Position numbers and translations under genes: made by a program
Notes under the pieces: model-generated
Told to the model about the DNA's origin: nothing
Database searches by the model: none
What the model saw: the letters and a program-made list of their open reading frames with translations, nothing else
NCBI GenBank assembly: GCA_964034945.1
Contig: OZ035961.1
Coordinates: forward strand, 41,258,184 to 41,322,183
Source of the DNA: Chrysopilus asiliformis
Lineage: Eukaryota; Arthropoda; Insecta; Diptera; Rhagionidae
Direction: 5' to 3'
Length of the DNA: 64,000 bases
In this document: piece after piece, positions 43,449-54,751 of the stretch
Layout: every line of letters begins with the position of its first letter
Position numbering within the stretch: position 1 is the first letter of the stretch

Positions 43449-44941
43449 TTTTCCTCAGAGCAATTTGGACATTTCTTCTTAAGCACTCCTTTCTTTCCAC
43501 AACCAAAACAGAAAGGATTAGAAATTGGAACTAGACAGTCGTGATAACTGTGGCCTTTCTGGTCACAGTTCCAACATGTCCAAGAACTCTGATCACGTCT
43601 GGGAGGGGGTGGACGAACATCAGGCTTATCTAGAGCCTCTACATGTTCATCAAAGTCAAAATCGGAGGGATATTGGAGTTCATTTACTTTTTTAGGTTCG
43701 AATCTACTTGTATTTGAACGAAAATCATTCCAATACCGCTCCGCAGTGCGAGCAACGTCGTGCAGTTCGCTCATGGTACGTATGTTTGATGAAAATATCA
43801 TCGAAGCTAGTCTGGGCTGTAAATTCTTTTTTATTATAGATACAAGCTGCTGTTCTGCAATCGGTTGTCTAAGTCTGAAATACAAGGATCTAACATCGTT
43901 TAAAAATTCTTCAACTTTTTCCCGACTGGTTTGTTTGCGCTCTAAAATTTCACTGATTATCTCACAATCGGAAATCTGAGCTTGAAAATGTTGAGTCAGA
44001 GCCGTTTTTAACATCAACCAGCTTGGCCTTCGATGCTCTCTAATGAATTGCCAAAACCAGCGGTCGGCTTGGCCGGTGAGCAAATGGTGAAAGTGTCGTA
44101 TCAGGTGTTCTTCGGATACGCCATCCGACTCGCAGAGAACCTCAACCCTAAAAACCAATTCGTCAACCCGGAGGCCTGAGTCGGATCCGTCGAACTTAAT
44201 ACCCCATTTTGTTAGTGGACTTCTCACGAATCGTCCATCAGAATCTAATCTACGAGAGGGCGAAGGTGATCTAACCCTTGCAGAAAGTGGAATGTCCCTA
44301 GGGACTGGTCGGTCTCTTCGAGGGAAAACATTAGGTGCAATGTCTTGATTATTTTGGGTAGATAATGGTATAGTAGCAGACCTTTGATTGCTTCGCATAT
44401 TTAAATCCCTTAGGGCATCTTGTAGCTCACGAATAGTGTTTCGTTGCTCCTCTAATTGTCTCTCATACTGAGCCATTTTTTTAGTGTTCAAGGCGTTATT
44501 ATTGGCACCAATACCTAGATCAAAACTCCCATCCCACTGAAGATTATTGCTTCCGCTAGCAATGCTGTCAGGAGTAGTTGCCAAATAAGGTGGGGGAGGA
44601 TCATTACGTTTAGGGACAGCCCCAAGACTTGAATTTAGGGCTTCGGATACTCTCGGGTTTCCTGAATGCCGGAGATTCGAGTCCTCAAAACGCAGTTGTT
44701 GCCTAACGCGGTCAATTGTAGGGTTTTGAAGGTTACTAGCTTGATTTACTGATGCTGATTGAACTGGCTGAGCTAGTCGTGGTGTAGTGCGAATTTGGGG
44801 AATAGTTGGTAAAGATTGATTAAGACTGTCTGTATTAGGGTTTAAATTTTGCAGATTTGCATTTGATCTAAGCATTCTATTAACTCTTGGTCGAGCGCCG
44901 CCTCGATGAGCTGGCGTTCTTTCCATATTGCCAGAAAACAA
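43406..44941 (-). CDS. gag: gag polyprotein, element B
   Basis: 511 residues from an ATG at 44941. The N-terminal third is rich in N, Q, S and P; a likely coiled coil lies near residues 150-190 (QYERQLEEQRNTIRELQDAL); the capsid-like core follows (RHFHHLLTGQADRWFW...LKTALTQHF). Two knuckles close the protein: C456-C459-H464-C469 is a normal C-x2-C-x4-H-x4-C, whereas the second, C478-C481-V486-C491, has valine in place of histidine and is followed by CPNC. Gag packages the RNA and builds the particle. It overlaps pol, which is in the -1 frame. Confidence 0.93.
   Translation of the reverse strand: MFSGNMERTPAHRGGARPRVNRMLRSNANLQNLNPNTDSLNQSLPTIPQIRTTPRLAQPVQSASVNQASNLQNPTIDRVRQQLRFEDSNLRHSGNPRVSEALNSSLGAVPKRNDPPPPYLATTPDSIASGSNNLQWDGSFDLGIGANNNALNTKKMAQYERQLEEQRNTIRELQDALRDLNMRSNQRSATIPLSTQNNQDIAPNVFPRRDRPVPRDIPLSARVRSPSPSRRLDSDGRFVRSPLTKWGIKFDGSDSGLRVDELVFRVEVLCESDGVSEEHLIRHFHHLLTGQADRWFWQFIREHRRPSWLMLKTALTQHFQAQISDCEIISEILERKQTSREKVEEFLNDVRSLYFRLRQPIAEQQLVSIIKKNLQPRLASMIFSSNIRTMSELHDVARTAERYWNDFRSNTSRFEPKKVNELQYPSDFDFDEHVEALDKPDVRPPPPRRDQSSWTCWNCDQKGHSYHDCLVPISNPFCFGCGKKGVLKKKCPNCSEENSKGGGTSFRTSRP
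43448..43454 (-). promoter_or_regulatory. Probable -1 frameshift site G GAA AAC
   Basis: Pol is closed by a TGA at 43455-43457 and gag stops at 43406, so the switch must lie between. The position homologous to the element A slip site, four codons after the last Cys, reads G_GAA_AAC, a non-canonical version of X_XXY_YYZ. A G run a few codons on (AAA GGG GGC GGG) is a weaker alternative. Confidence 0.5.
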
Positions 44942-45816
44942 TCAACTTTAGGGGAAAATCAAATATTTTGTATTCAAAAAAAAACAAATAAACTTACTAA
45001 TAAAATATCAAAATAAGTTCAGATCACAAAAAAAAAATTGTGGTAAATAAAATTATAATAGTAATCGATGGAAGAAAAAAAATACCACCCAAAAGGATTC
45101 TTCTACTTATATTTAAAAAAAATCGATCGTTCCATACATTAAACTGGAGAGAAAGCATTATGACTCGAGCAGAAAAGCAGATCGCAACTATCGATGAGAT
45201 GAAGCGACTATTCAAATCCATATTTTTTTTGTTTATTTTTTTATAATTGCGACTAAATTGACCAGGTGACAAAACTCAAGCGGGGAATCTGGCTTTGACC
45301 GAATCAGTGCCAAATTGTCTGCCACTTGCTTAAAATATCTTCAAATCAACTCTGCCACATTTTTTTGAACGAATGGGGTGACTGCACTAAAGGTAACAAT
45401 CTCCAGGTCAAAGATTATGTATCGGATTATGTTGCGCATATGCAGACTCAATGTCCCACAATGTCACGATACATTCACTTTGACCGACTCCACTCAAATG
45501 AACTTCAAAAATCAACTTCGTCAAAGAACGGCCAGTGAGAAAACCTAGGGTTAATCACTACTGTAGTCCAGTTCGTTGATTTAGAAAATTTCTGAAGACA
45601 TTTTTGCTTTTGTCCAACCTTTTGAACCCTTGGCTCCTAGACACGTCGTCTGTGAGCTGAATCTGGAGCTCTTCTAAACAACAGACAGGTGAAACAGCTC
45701 GTTAAAAGAAAAACCCAGGACGGACGAGACGGACGAATAATACGAGACACTGTCCGTGAAGGGCACAGCTGAACTCCGAGAAGGAGAAAATGGTTTATTG
45801 CCGAGGCAACTGAGTT
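44942..45816 (-). other. Leader region of element B
   Basis: About 875 bases between the primer-binding site and the gag ATG; expected to hold the packaging signal. No long frame. Confidence 0.6.
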
Positions 45817-45834
45817 GTGCCTCGTTGGGCGCCA
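45817..45834 (-). promoter_or_regulatory. Primer-binding site, tRNA-Lys type
   Basis: Five bases inside the 5' LTR the minus strand reads TGGCGCCCAACGAGGCAC. TGGCGCCCAAC complements the 3' end of lysine tRNAs as used by many insect Ty3-type elements (family knowledge). Confidence 0.8.
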
Positions 45835-45839
45835 TATAT

Positions 45840-48155
45840 TGTGGTGAACACAACTTCAGAGGATTGTGATAGCCTTTCACAATCCTGCCTGAAGTGGTGC
45901 GGAGGCGGCCGGGTGAAGAGGCGGGCATACCAGAGGGCTAGCTCATTCGGCTGGGTCGTGGGTTTGCCTCTTCTAGCTACCTACCACACAATAAGGTGGT
46001 ATGCCTGAAGGGTTAAAGATGAAGATGGAGAGGGACTTTTTAGGGCCCCGATCGTCTAAAGGAGGGAAAAGGGAAAGGAGTGACTCTACAAAAAAAAAGG
46101 AAAGGACTCAAAAGGAGGACGTGAGGTTTCCCGCCCCATTTCAGCGATCTTAAGCTGAAACCAAAAGAAATCATGTCCTTTAGAGACCTCACTCTAAAGG
46201 ACCCCAAAAACTGAATCACACGATTAATGATAAAATCAACTCATGCCATCAAATAGCCGCTGCATCTGCCCATCTCTATTGTCACAACACCTTCTCTCCA
46301 AAAAAAAAAACTTATTGAGCCATCGCGATTGGCTTATCTATCGCAAAAAAAATCAAACTCATTTACCTGAGAGCGCTAGTAGCTGAAAAATCTCCAAAAG
46401 AAAAAAAAATCTCTAAAAGAATTAAATCGAAAACAAAAGTATCCCCGAAATAACGAAAAACTCGAAGTATAATGAAATTGATTTGAGCTTTAATTAACAA
46501 TAAAAAGGTTATAAAATTCATGACATTAAACTTTATATAATTCCCTATTGTGGCCACTAAAAGATACGAAAATGAATATAATACAATAAAAAAATATATA
46601 AAAATAATATCTAAATTCAAAAAAAATGTTTATAAACCCTGCCTAAATAAACTTAAAATTCCTAGTCACTAATGTTAGTATATAATTTTTACTTTATTTA
46701 TATTTATTTATTTTATAACTTATTCGTTATTGTCCAGTTTTAATTATATTTAATACGTAGCATTAAATCTGTGATGTCTTCGATTCACTGTTATATTAGT
46801 ATTAGAATAATCCATGTTGCTTGTTGAGATTTGAAACCGTCTTTTATGTTGCTTGTTGAAATTTTGAGACCATTTGACGTCGTACTGTTTTAAATTTTGT
46901 TATTTGTAGTGTTGAAAATTTATGTTGCACAAAGCAAAATGTTGCGTGGTGTTTTATGTTTTACGTAGATTTTTAATTTGTTGTTTTAAGGATGTCCGAT
47001 AGATTTTAAGATTTAAAGAAATGAGGCTTTCGGCGCTGCATGCCTAGGGTAATTTTTGTCGTCGTATCCCTTTTTATGTATTAATGTTGCCCGATACGTT
47101 CCATATTTAATTTTGCATGACGTTACGTCCACGATGTTTTTTTTTCTTTTCGTCCCCGTGTATCCTTTTTTTAAAAATGTATGCGTACTTACAAATTTGT
47201 TGATTTGTTTGATTTGTTGACGTAATTCCTTGTGTGTTCTCGATGTTTTATAAATGGTGATAATGTTGAAAAATGCCGATGTCCGTCGTTGAAAAATGCC
47301 AATGTCCGTCGTTGAAAAATGCCAATGCCGATGTCGGTTTTAACTGATTTTAAATCAAACATATATTTTTTTTTACTTTTTGTTATTTAACTGTTCATGT
47401 AGTATTTCTTCTTATTACGTTTTATTTTTGTTTCGTTTTTTTGTTTCTTCACCTGAGGTTAAGTTTTAGATTTTTTTTGTTGTTTATACACTGTTTTTTT
47501 ATTGAACTGCTTTTAACCAATTATTTTATTAGTTTCTAACATACATTTTTATCTAAAATTAGAACTTTTAAATTTTTACACATGTTCTTTTAATCTAGCA
47601 TTAATCATTCGTAATTTTTCGTCATATTATCCGTTTGATCGTGTGTAATTTAATTTTAAGTTTAAATTGTAACATTTAGTTAAAAAAAACCCAAAAAAAA
47701 AAGGTTAAGTCGCGAAATCCACGTCAACTTCTTGGAACTTTTTCAAGAGGAAAAAAACGAGCCGCAAATTGTAATTCGCACGCGGATCGATCAGGCTTCA
47801 TCGATTACAAAACGGGGACTGATCCTTTTCAAAACCAAAAAAAAGAACCAGAGATTTTCCAGTTGGCTTGAAACAAAAGATTTCTCTAACCAACAGTGCA
47901 CTTGTGCTGCGGCAAGTATTGTTTCCAATTGTTAATTTACAGCAGCAATATTTGAATTTGTATTGTTTAATTTAATAGAATAAAGAACGCTGTTGCCAAG
48001 TGCATTGTTGGTCACAGAAATGGCGCATGGACCGAACGAAAATCTTGTTGCTAACCTGATGTATTTCTTTTCTTCCATACTTTACTATTTAGAGCAGCAT
48101 CGTTTCAGGGATTCTCAACCCATTCTTAAAACGTGATTCGAACGCGTTTATTACA
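45840..48155 (-). repeat. 5' LTR of element B, 2316 bp
   Basis: Partner of 37101-39414. Sets the transcription start on the minus strand. It adjoins the primer-binding site, which fixes the orientation. Confidence 0.95.
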
Positions 48156-48482
48156 AATTGAAGCTGAAATCTGTATTAATCATAATAGGTAAAAACGAAA
48201 TTTGTTATTTATTGTTATTAAATATTTTCAGAAGCAGAGCAATGCCACCCAGAGATCAACCATTGTTGGCTTTACGGTTTTTTTGCGACAGGTTGTTTTT
48301 TAAGGGCGTGTGCTGATTTCTCAAAAGTTTCGGCTAGTCTCACTGGTCGTGTGGTAGCTAAGGTTTCAAAAGTTATTGCGGCGCTGGATCATGATATGAT
48401 AAAAATCCCAAGCACCATACAAGAAATCCGAAAATCGTTTCCATTTGACAGAAGTGCTTTCAGCGCCACGATCGGACAATAA
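48156..48482 (+). pseudogene. HARBI1-like Harbinger transposase, 3' part, broken
   Basis: Continues the frame cut at 37100: EAEICINHN, a 43-bp intron (48189-48231, GTAAAA...TTTTCAG) that keeps phase, then RSRAMPPRDQPLLALRFF. A seven-T run at 48278-48284 shifts the frame by one; past it the family pattern resumes, ATGCFLRACADFSKVSASLT, GRVVAKVSKVIAALDHDMIK and IPSTIQEIRKSF, ending at a TAA at 48480. The P-R-D-Q-x-L-L-A-L-R-F-[FY]-A-T-G and V-S-x-S..G-R-V-V patterns are those of Harbinger transposases. The catalytic DDE domain was not found downstream, so the gene was already decaying or truncated. Confidence 0.75.
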
Positions 48483-48957
48483 AACATTCAAAACAATAGC
48501 CTTCGTGATTAGAAACAAGCCGTGATGCTGCTTTTGATTATAAATTTAAAGTCACTATTTCGACCACGATTTCATTGATTTCTTCGGTTCTTTGCTTCGC
48601 GAAACAGGATATAAAGGTGGTGAATTACTCGAAAGCTATAACGGATAATTTGCATCGTACCTTTCACTTCGAAAATCCTTTAATAAGAACACACAATTAT
48701 AGAAAATACCTCTTTATGTGACGTCACGATAGTTTGTATCAAGGTGGTGTTTTATTGTATCCAGTGTGCAGGAGTTGTGGAACCTTATTTCGAGAGTTGC
48801 TATACCGAGTTGGAATTTTAATGAAGATGCCCAAGTTAAAGATATCTTCGATATATCTTTATCTGCGGTATAGCTATCTGACAGAAAAACTAAATATGAA
48901 GACCTCGGGCATTATAAATTTATAACTTAAAAAGAGCGATAACCCAGCAAACCAAAA
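48483..48957. other. Remainder of the Harbinger-like element
   Basis: No catalytic-domain homology recognised. TGAAGACCTCGGGCAT (about 48896) is the inverse of ATGCCCGAAGTCTTCA at 36652 and may belong to a degenerate terminal inverted repeat. Confidence 0.4.
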
Positions 48958-49430
48958 GATCCATTTTTTATACAAAAAATAATTCGATCCAATTTTGACC
49001 CACTTCCACTCATCCGATTGACTTGAAATTTTGCGCACATACGTAAGTCCGATAACAATATAATATTTTCTTTACTTCGTCCTTGTAAGGTACTGTAAGG
49101 ATAACCTTTTCCTCAAATTATATCTCATCTGGAGGTTTTTGGGATTGGCAAATCCGATTGTAATATTAAGAAGTCTGTAAAAATAACGAAAGGTCCTGTA
49201 ACGATAACGTGATTATCCTTTTCCTCAAATTTTTCAGAAAAAATCTCATCCATATGTTTTTGGGATCGGCTTAGAAATAAATGCAGGATCAAGCATAAAA
49301 AATAAAATAACATAAATATTTATCTCGCTTTTATTTCTGATAAATAGCGCCCAAATAAATATTTTTTTCATTTTTAGTAAAGTTTTTTTAAAAAAAGCTT
49401 TCTAAAAATATTTTTTTTAAGATGTTTTTA
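48958..49430 (+). repeat. Dispersed repeat with two 121-type units, copy 2
   Basis: Modules ACCCACTTCCACTCATCCGA, TGACTTGAAATTTTGCGC, ACTTCGTCCTTGTAAGG, two GGTTTTTGGGAT-type units and a CTCGCTTTTATTTCTGATAA end match 34100-34870 in reverse. Confidence 0.65.
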
Positions 49431-49434
49431 TACG

Positions 49435-51400
49435 TCGTATTAAAATGTGGAATGAACTGAATCTAAAATTCAATTGATAGTCATTTTGCCTCAGAAAATC
49501 ATAAAAAAATCGTGTCCGAAAAACTTCTAACTTGTGGTTAGTAAGCTCCTAATTGATAGCTTATTCTAATTTCATTAGTATGTTTTTGTGAACCTACATT
49601 ATACCATTATAACGTATCATTTCGTTATTTCTTAATTATAAATTCTGGTAAATGTGTAATCAAAGTGGCTTCAATTTAAGTAACAGTTTAGTCCTTTGGG
49701 TTTAAACTTCTACTCTTATTTCACATAAGGAGGAAATTTCTAATTGGACAAGGAAAGTTTCACAGTCTAACTAGGGCTATACGAAGTTTCTTGTAATGAT
49801 ACATCATTTAATCGAAGAACCTCCCAAATTACCACCTGTTGTTTGAATGGTCAAACACCTTTCAAATGCCTTGGTAACATTCCGGACAAATATATTAAAT
49901 GTATCACAAATGTAGGCATCTCAAATTATATACCCGTATATTTTAACACATTCACATTTCAACAAATATTGCTGAAATATCTGGGGCCTGTGGGTCACCT
50001 TTTCTAGATATACTCCAGATACTTCCAGATTAAAATTAAAATTAATACACATATACAGCGACATATGATAAGATACATGCATCGATCTTCGTTGGTACAC
50101 GCGATGAAATGGTTTTTTGATGATATGCAATTAGGACGGATATGGGTAGGTGGTTCTGCTGTTGATGAGGATTGATTTCGTCCAACAACATTCGGTGATG
50201 TGTCAAAGGATGTGTTTGATTATTGAATTTCTACAAGTTGATGATGAATGTTTGACAGCAGGGGAGGCGAAAAGAATGGTATGTTACGATAAACGTATTT
50301 TAATGAAACTGCGCTATTCGGGCCCCACCTTAAACACAGTGAGTCGGAAGTACATAGACAATCTAAACGAAACTTGTTTGCATACCTACGAAAGTACGAG
50401 GGGCCGTAGGAGTTGGTATTTCTTAGTTCTTCTGTTCAATAAAAGTGGACTCATTAACATTATTAGTGGGGAAGAAAATTTCAAGAAGGTTAATGGGAAG
50501 AAACGATAATCAAATTTATTATTGAAATTCCGATAATATTTTATGGTGCATGGTGGAGCAGAAAAAAAACCCCCCTCCGATATGAGAAAAAATGAGAAGA
50601 AGCTTAATATTATAAGAGCCAACTGATGGGTCAGTTATTTCATTTACCGGCTCTGCTTTATCATACCATGCTATTTTCTAATTTCCCTAATGTCTTTATT
50701 TTACGATGAACTTTCGAACTTCCTCTGAACATGGAGATCATTAAATGGTAAACTGGTGTTTTATTAACATTCAAGTGCCAGAAGGTATTCGGGAATATCG
50801 ATTTTATAAACTTCAAGAAAGCAACTAGTTTTTAGCATATTTTTAGTACTTCGTGGAATTGTATTTTTTATAGTAAAAATATCTCGTTAGAACAATATGA
50901 AGTAATATTTTAGGTTAATCAATAAAAGATAATTGCAAAAACTCCTTTTGTAATTTACTATTTTAAAAAATTGGTTTCCTTGAGAAATGTTCTGATACCT
51001 ACTTTTACGAGTCACGAAAATGGCGTAATTAACCTCAAAATATATATTTTAAATTCCATTTGAATAATTCTAACAGATTAAGTATGATATAATTTTTATG
51101 AAATAAAAAAATCCATGATTGTTCTCTGCTTTCGCACCTACAGTTTTACATGCATTGTGAATAATAACGGGATTACAATATTTGTCTGGAGTGTTTATCC
51201 ATGATGCTCGGGGCAGAACCCTACAATGAGAGAAAAAAATGGCGCCCAATGATATGAAACGAGAATGATTTTACTATTTTCACTATAAAACGAAGCTATT
51301 GCAAGAAATTGTAAAAGTTACAACAACAGTGGTAAAAATATGTGTAGTAAATGTTATTTTATATTTGAAAACTGTGATTTAATTTTTATAAAATCGATTA
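49435..51400. other. No recognisable feature
   Basis: AT-rich DNA; the 119-codon frame at 50150 lacks recognisable motifs and is not called. Confidence 0.35.
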
Positions 51401-51404
51401 ACCT

Positions 51405-51720
51405 GACTGATTGACTGACTCATCAACGCCCAACCCAAACCCTTGAAGCTAGAAGCTAGAAGCTTGAAATTTTCACACTATGTCCCATCCAACATGTAGG
51501 CGCTCACTAAGACGGAGTTTGTTGAAATTTTATCGCTAAGGGGGTAAACGAGGGGTAAAAAGGGGTTTGGGTTTTTTTAAATCCTTGATTTTCGCAATGA
51601 ATCCTGCTCATTAGGAGTTAAAATTTCAAAATTCAAAACCGAAGGTCCTGTAAGAATAACGCAATCATCCCTTTTCCTGGGAAAAATTGGCTTTACGAGG
51701 TTTTTGGAAATTATTAAATT
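51405..51720 (+). repeat. DINE/Helitron-like leading module plus one 121-type unit
   Basis: CTGACTGATTGACTGACTCA, CCCAAACCCTTGAAGCTAGA, CTTGAAATTTTCACACTATG, then a unit with AAAACCGAAGGTCCTGTAAG and GAGGTTTTTGG. Same module order as at 16930-18070 (reverse) and 62530-63420. Confidence 0.55.
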
Positions 51721-52194
51721 TCGGTGGAACATTTCCCATGGAAATACCTAGAGTATGCTAAGTACCCCAATGCTCGAGAGACGATCTTAAATCTGTCAAA
51801 GATTTGTCTCCAATCTGTTGGATCGCACGTTTTTGAATTCGGTCCAGCAGTTGCAGGACAGTTTTTGCACCTCCTTTGATATCTATGATTGATTTAAATT
51901 GCTATCGGCGCAGAGTATATTGTTGCACCTATGGAGTTTAATGGTGAGCAGCTCAACGAGGTCGGGAAGCAGTAAATCTGCTGTGATTTCCTATGGCTCA
52001 TTGGGTGCGGAGCATATTGGCGCACGATTGAAGATACCTCCAGCAACATAAAACATATCGATCGATTTGAGGTGAAAGGCAAAAATGTGGAGAATTTTAT
52101 TATCTTTATTTTCCATTTATTTTATTTTTTGCTTCATTTTCACGAAATTTTTTTAATTGTGATTTTCACTGCTTTGTTTGAAAAACAGCCTTTT

Positions 52195-52552
52195 AAACAA
52201 AGCATATTCTATAGATATTTCCATGAGAAATGTTCCACCGCAATTTCCCAACTTATTCCTCCATGGTATATTTTCCCTAGACTTTCTCATGCAGCTGCAC
52301 GAGCGCACGACTTCTTCCTTGAGCCTCCCCGTTTTCATACTGTAAAGTTTAGCAGTTCCTTCATTCCGCGAACAACAAGACTTTGGAACGATTTACCATC
52401 TGATGTGTCCCCCCCCCCCCCGGACTATAACCCGCAGAAGTTCAAGGAGAACATAAACCGACATCTCCTTTCGTTCTTCCGACCATTCTGAGCTGTGCTT
52501 CAGCATTAAAGAAGGGTCTTCCCCTAAGCTCTGGCTGAAACTATAAAAAAAA
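52195..52552 (+). pseudogene. LINE ORF C-terminus and 3' end with A-tail
   Basis: The frame has FYRYFHEKCSTAISQLIPPW, RLSHAAARAHDFFLEPP, then SSSFIPRTTRLWNDLPSDV and FKENINRHLLSFFRPF before a TGA at 52489-52491. The pattern S-F-x-P-R-x-x-x-L-W-N-x-L-P-x-x-V closes reverse transcriptase proteins of several LINE clades (CR1/RTE/Jockey type); the clade is not certain. A 14-C run lies inside the coding part. The 3' end, CTTCCCCTAAGC then CTATAAAAAAAA, matches the 99-bp copy at 30181. It is 5'-truncated. Confidence 0.72.
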
Positions 52553-52766
52553 GCAGTGAAAATGCACAAATAGAGCTTGTGATTATTCCACAAAAAAACG
52601 ATCTTGGGATTTTTCTAGGGAAATCGCAAAAATATTTTTGATTATTTAAAGTCAATTTCTTTCATAAATTTATAGCATAAGAAAAGCTTGTCGTATAAGT
52701 TTCACTTTTAGTTTAAAGTGCAAGGAATTATTTTGAGAAATTTTCTTGGTGGATATGTTTTTCATT

Positions 52767-53852
52767 AAAGGCCATAGAGGGATAAGGGAACAAAAAGTGC
52801 CCCCAGAGATAGAAGCTTGAAATTTTTTTCGTAAGTTGCCACTATTACAACAAATAATTTCCCAAAATTTCAGTCCAAAAAAACGAGTAGTTTTGGAGAA
52901 AAAAAATAAAACATGATTTTTTTGAAAAAATTCTAGCTCCGTAACGGGTTAACCGATTTTGATGAAATTTGTCGCAATTTTTTCGTTGAAAGTCATAGTT
53001 TTCAAAAAAAATTATAGCAAAAAAATTAAGTGTGAGGAACCGTTAGGAAAAAATATTTTTTGTTTTTAAAAAATTATAACGGTAACTTAACGGTTTTGCA
53101 CCACTTTTATTTTTTTTCTCAAAAACTCCTTAATCCCTTACCTACAAAACAAAAAAAAAATCAGGGCAATCGGAGAGGTACTTCATATTCAAAAAAAATA
53201 AAATGTGAAGGTAGTCACATTATCATATATGAAAGATGAATCAATTTGTGAACTAAATAATCCAGGAAAATTAGGATTTAACCTCTTAAAAAATCCTAGT
53301 TAACTGGATTTTTGCACAGACCTTTATTTTGACATAACAAACAACGTCCCCAAAGTCCATTCCAAAATTGCACCGGCGTCGTGCGTTATTCAAGGTCAAA
53401 GGTCCCGAAAATCAGTTTTTTACGTTTATCTCACTTTGTACGAGTTATACGTCTTTTTGAGGTTCAGATGAATTAATCACAATAAAATTCTCTACAAAAA
53501 AGGTTAAATATAATTTTCTTGTAGGACAAACAGTTTTCGAGATACAACTCGTCAAACTATGCGTCGCACAGAGAAATTGCTATTATTCAAGGTCAAAAGT
53601 CAAAAAAATCGTAAATATCTCGCTTTGTATAGCATGTACGCATTTTTTGTATTCAGATGAATTACTCCTCCGAAAATTCGCTACAAAAAAGGTTAAATAA
53701 ATTTTTTTTGTAGGGCCAATAGTTTTCGAGATAGAAGTGAACTGTACATTCTTTTCCCCACCGCCATTAAGGTAGAATACAAGGCGCGTTTTTTTAGATG
53801 ACTTCCTCATTAGGCCTAATCCATATTTTTCCACCTTCATTCATTTATTCTC
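52767..53852 (+). repeat. Left inverted arm of the foldback element
   Basis: Inverse of 54752-55837. Contains the pair of tandem subrepeats beginning TTCAAGGTCAAAGGTCCCG and TTCAAGGTCAAAAGTC (about 53390 and 53587). Confidence 0.9.
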
Positions 53853-53856
53853 AAAA

Positions 53857-54198
53857 ATGTCCATCCCATTTAACAACAATGTCTTGCAGCCAGTTAGTAC
53901 ATTACTGCCACCAGCATCGAAAGAACTCCTGAATTCCGTTTTTTGCAACTACACAAAAGGTTGTGGTTCCAATTGCGGATGCAGAAAAATTGGATTACCG
54001 TGCTCCATCGTTTGTAGCTTTTGTCGGGGTCAATCATGTTTAAATCCTGCTTCTTGTGATATCACTGAATCCTTTGACAATTTAAACGATGTCGATGATG
54101 AACTCGATCTTATTGGTACCTTAACATTAAATGTAAGTGAAAAACATAACAAAAGCTATAATTGCCAATCTGGCAATCATTGGAGACCCGTATGGTGA
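53857..54198 (+). pseudogene. CXC-type cysteine-rich protein frame, interrupted
   Basis: From an ATG five bases past the left arm: MSIPFNNNVLQPVSTLLPPA, then CNYTKGCGSNCGCRKIGLPC, SIVCSFCRGQSCLNPASC and an acidic DVDDELDLIG stretch. The cysteine pattern C-x-C-R-K-x-G-L-x-C-S-x-x-C-x-x-C-x-G-x-S-C is the zinc-binding CXC type found at the C-terminus of many uncharacterised, often transposon-linked, arthropod proteins (family knowledge). A repeat R copy splits it near 54141; in the same frame number, beyond the insertion, an acidic tail (YIEDEEQQEQEEEEAEGE) ends at TAA 54757-54759. It may be the preserved C-terminus of a larger transposon protein rather than a complete small one. Role: DNA or zinc binding, inferred. 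Confidence 0.6.
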
Positions 54199-54696
54199 TA
54201 TTCGTATCAAAATTCGAACAGTTATACCAAAATTCCACTTTGAAGTCAAACTTTCCAATAAGATTTTTTAATATTTATTCCAATCGGATTTTAATGTATG
54301 TAGAATCATATCCTAAATAACTTTTGTTCTTGGACTTTTTTGATAAGATGCACCGTTTTTGAGATATTCACAAAAAACGATTTCGTTCGTATGGGGGGTA
54401 CCCCCCCTAATGGTCCATTTTTGCCCATTAACGAACTTGGCCTTGCATTTTACGAAAAACGGATCTGTGCAAACTTTCAAGTTTCTAGCTCAATCCGTGC
54501 GCCCGCAATCCGCGCCACAGACAGACAGACAGACAGACAGACAGACGGACAGACGGACGGACATGCTAAATTCAACTTTTTTCATCATTCTAAACACACT
54601 GGTGTAATTCATTTTTGTGTGTGATGACGGGATCTTGGCGTTACAAACGGTAAGGCAAAGTTAATATACCCTTTGGTTTCACCATACGGGTATAAT
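54141..54696 (-). repeat. Dispersed repeat R nested in the foldback element
   Basis: Reverse of the 25642 copy: AATTGCCAATCTGGCAAT, ACCCGTATGGTGA at 54186-54198, a C run in GTACCCCCC, a CAGACAGACAGA core at 54519-54560, and the end TCACCATACGGGT at 54679-54691. It also supplies the stop that ends the 53857 frame. Confidence 0.8.
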
Positions 54697-54751
54697 GATA
54701 CCTATATCGAAGATGAAGAGCAACAAGAACAAGAAGAAGAAGAAGCAGAAG

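Larger units (their letters stand above)
37101..48155 (-). mobile_element. Full-length Ty3-type LTR retrotransposon B, 11,055 bp
   Basis: Complete structure on the minus strand: 5' LTR 45840-48155, primer-binding site 45817-45834, leader, gag 43406-44941, pol 40059-43448 in the -1 frame, spacer with a 16-bp array, 3' LTR 37101-39414. LTRs start TGTAATAA and end TTCACCACA. The insertion is flanked by AATT at 37097-37100 and 48156-48159. Very long LTRs with a 4-bp duplication and this pol type recall Osvaldo/Ulysses elements of flies (inference). Reading frames are intact and the LTRs nearly identical, so insertion was recent and the copy may be competent. Confidence 0.95.

Noticed and set aside
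50150..50509. 119-codon frame as a host gene
   Set aside because: No motif, no conserved context, ordinary length for chance frames in 64 kb.
53583..53840. 85-codon frame, nearly identical to 54764-55021
   Set aside because: Part of the inverted arms of the foldback element; no domain recognised and conservation is explained by the young arms.
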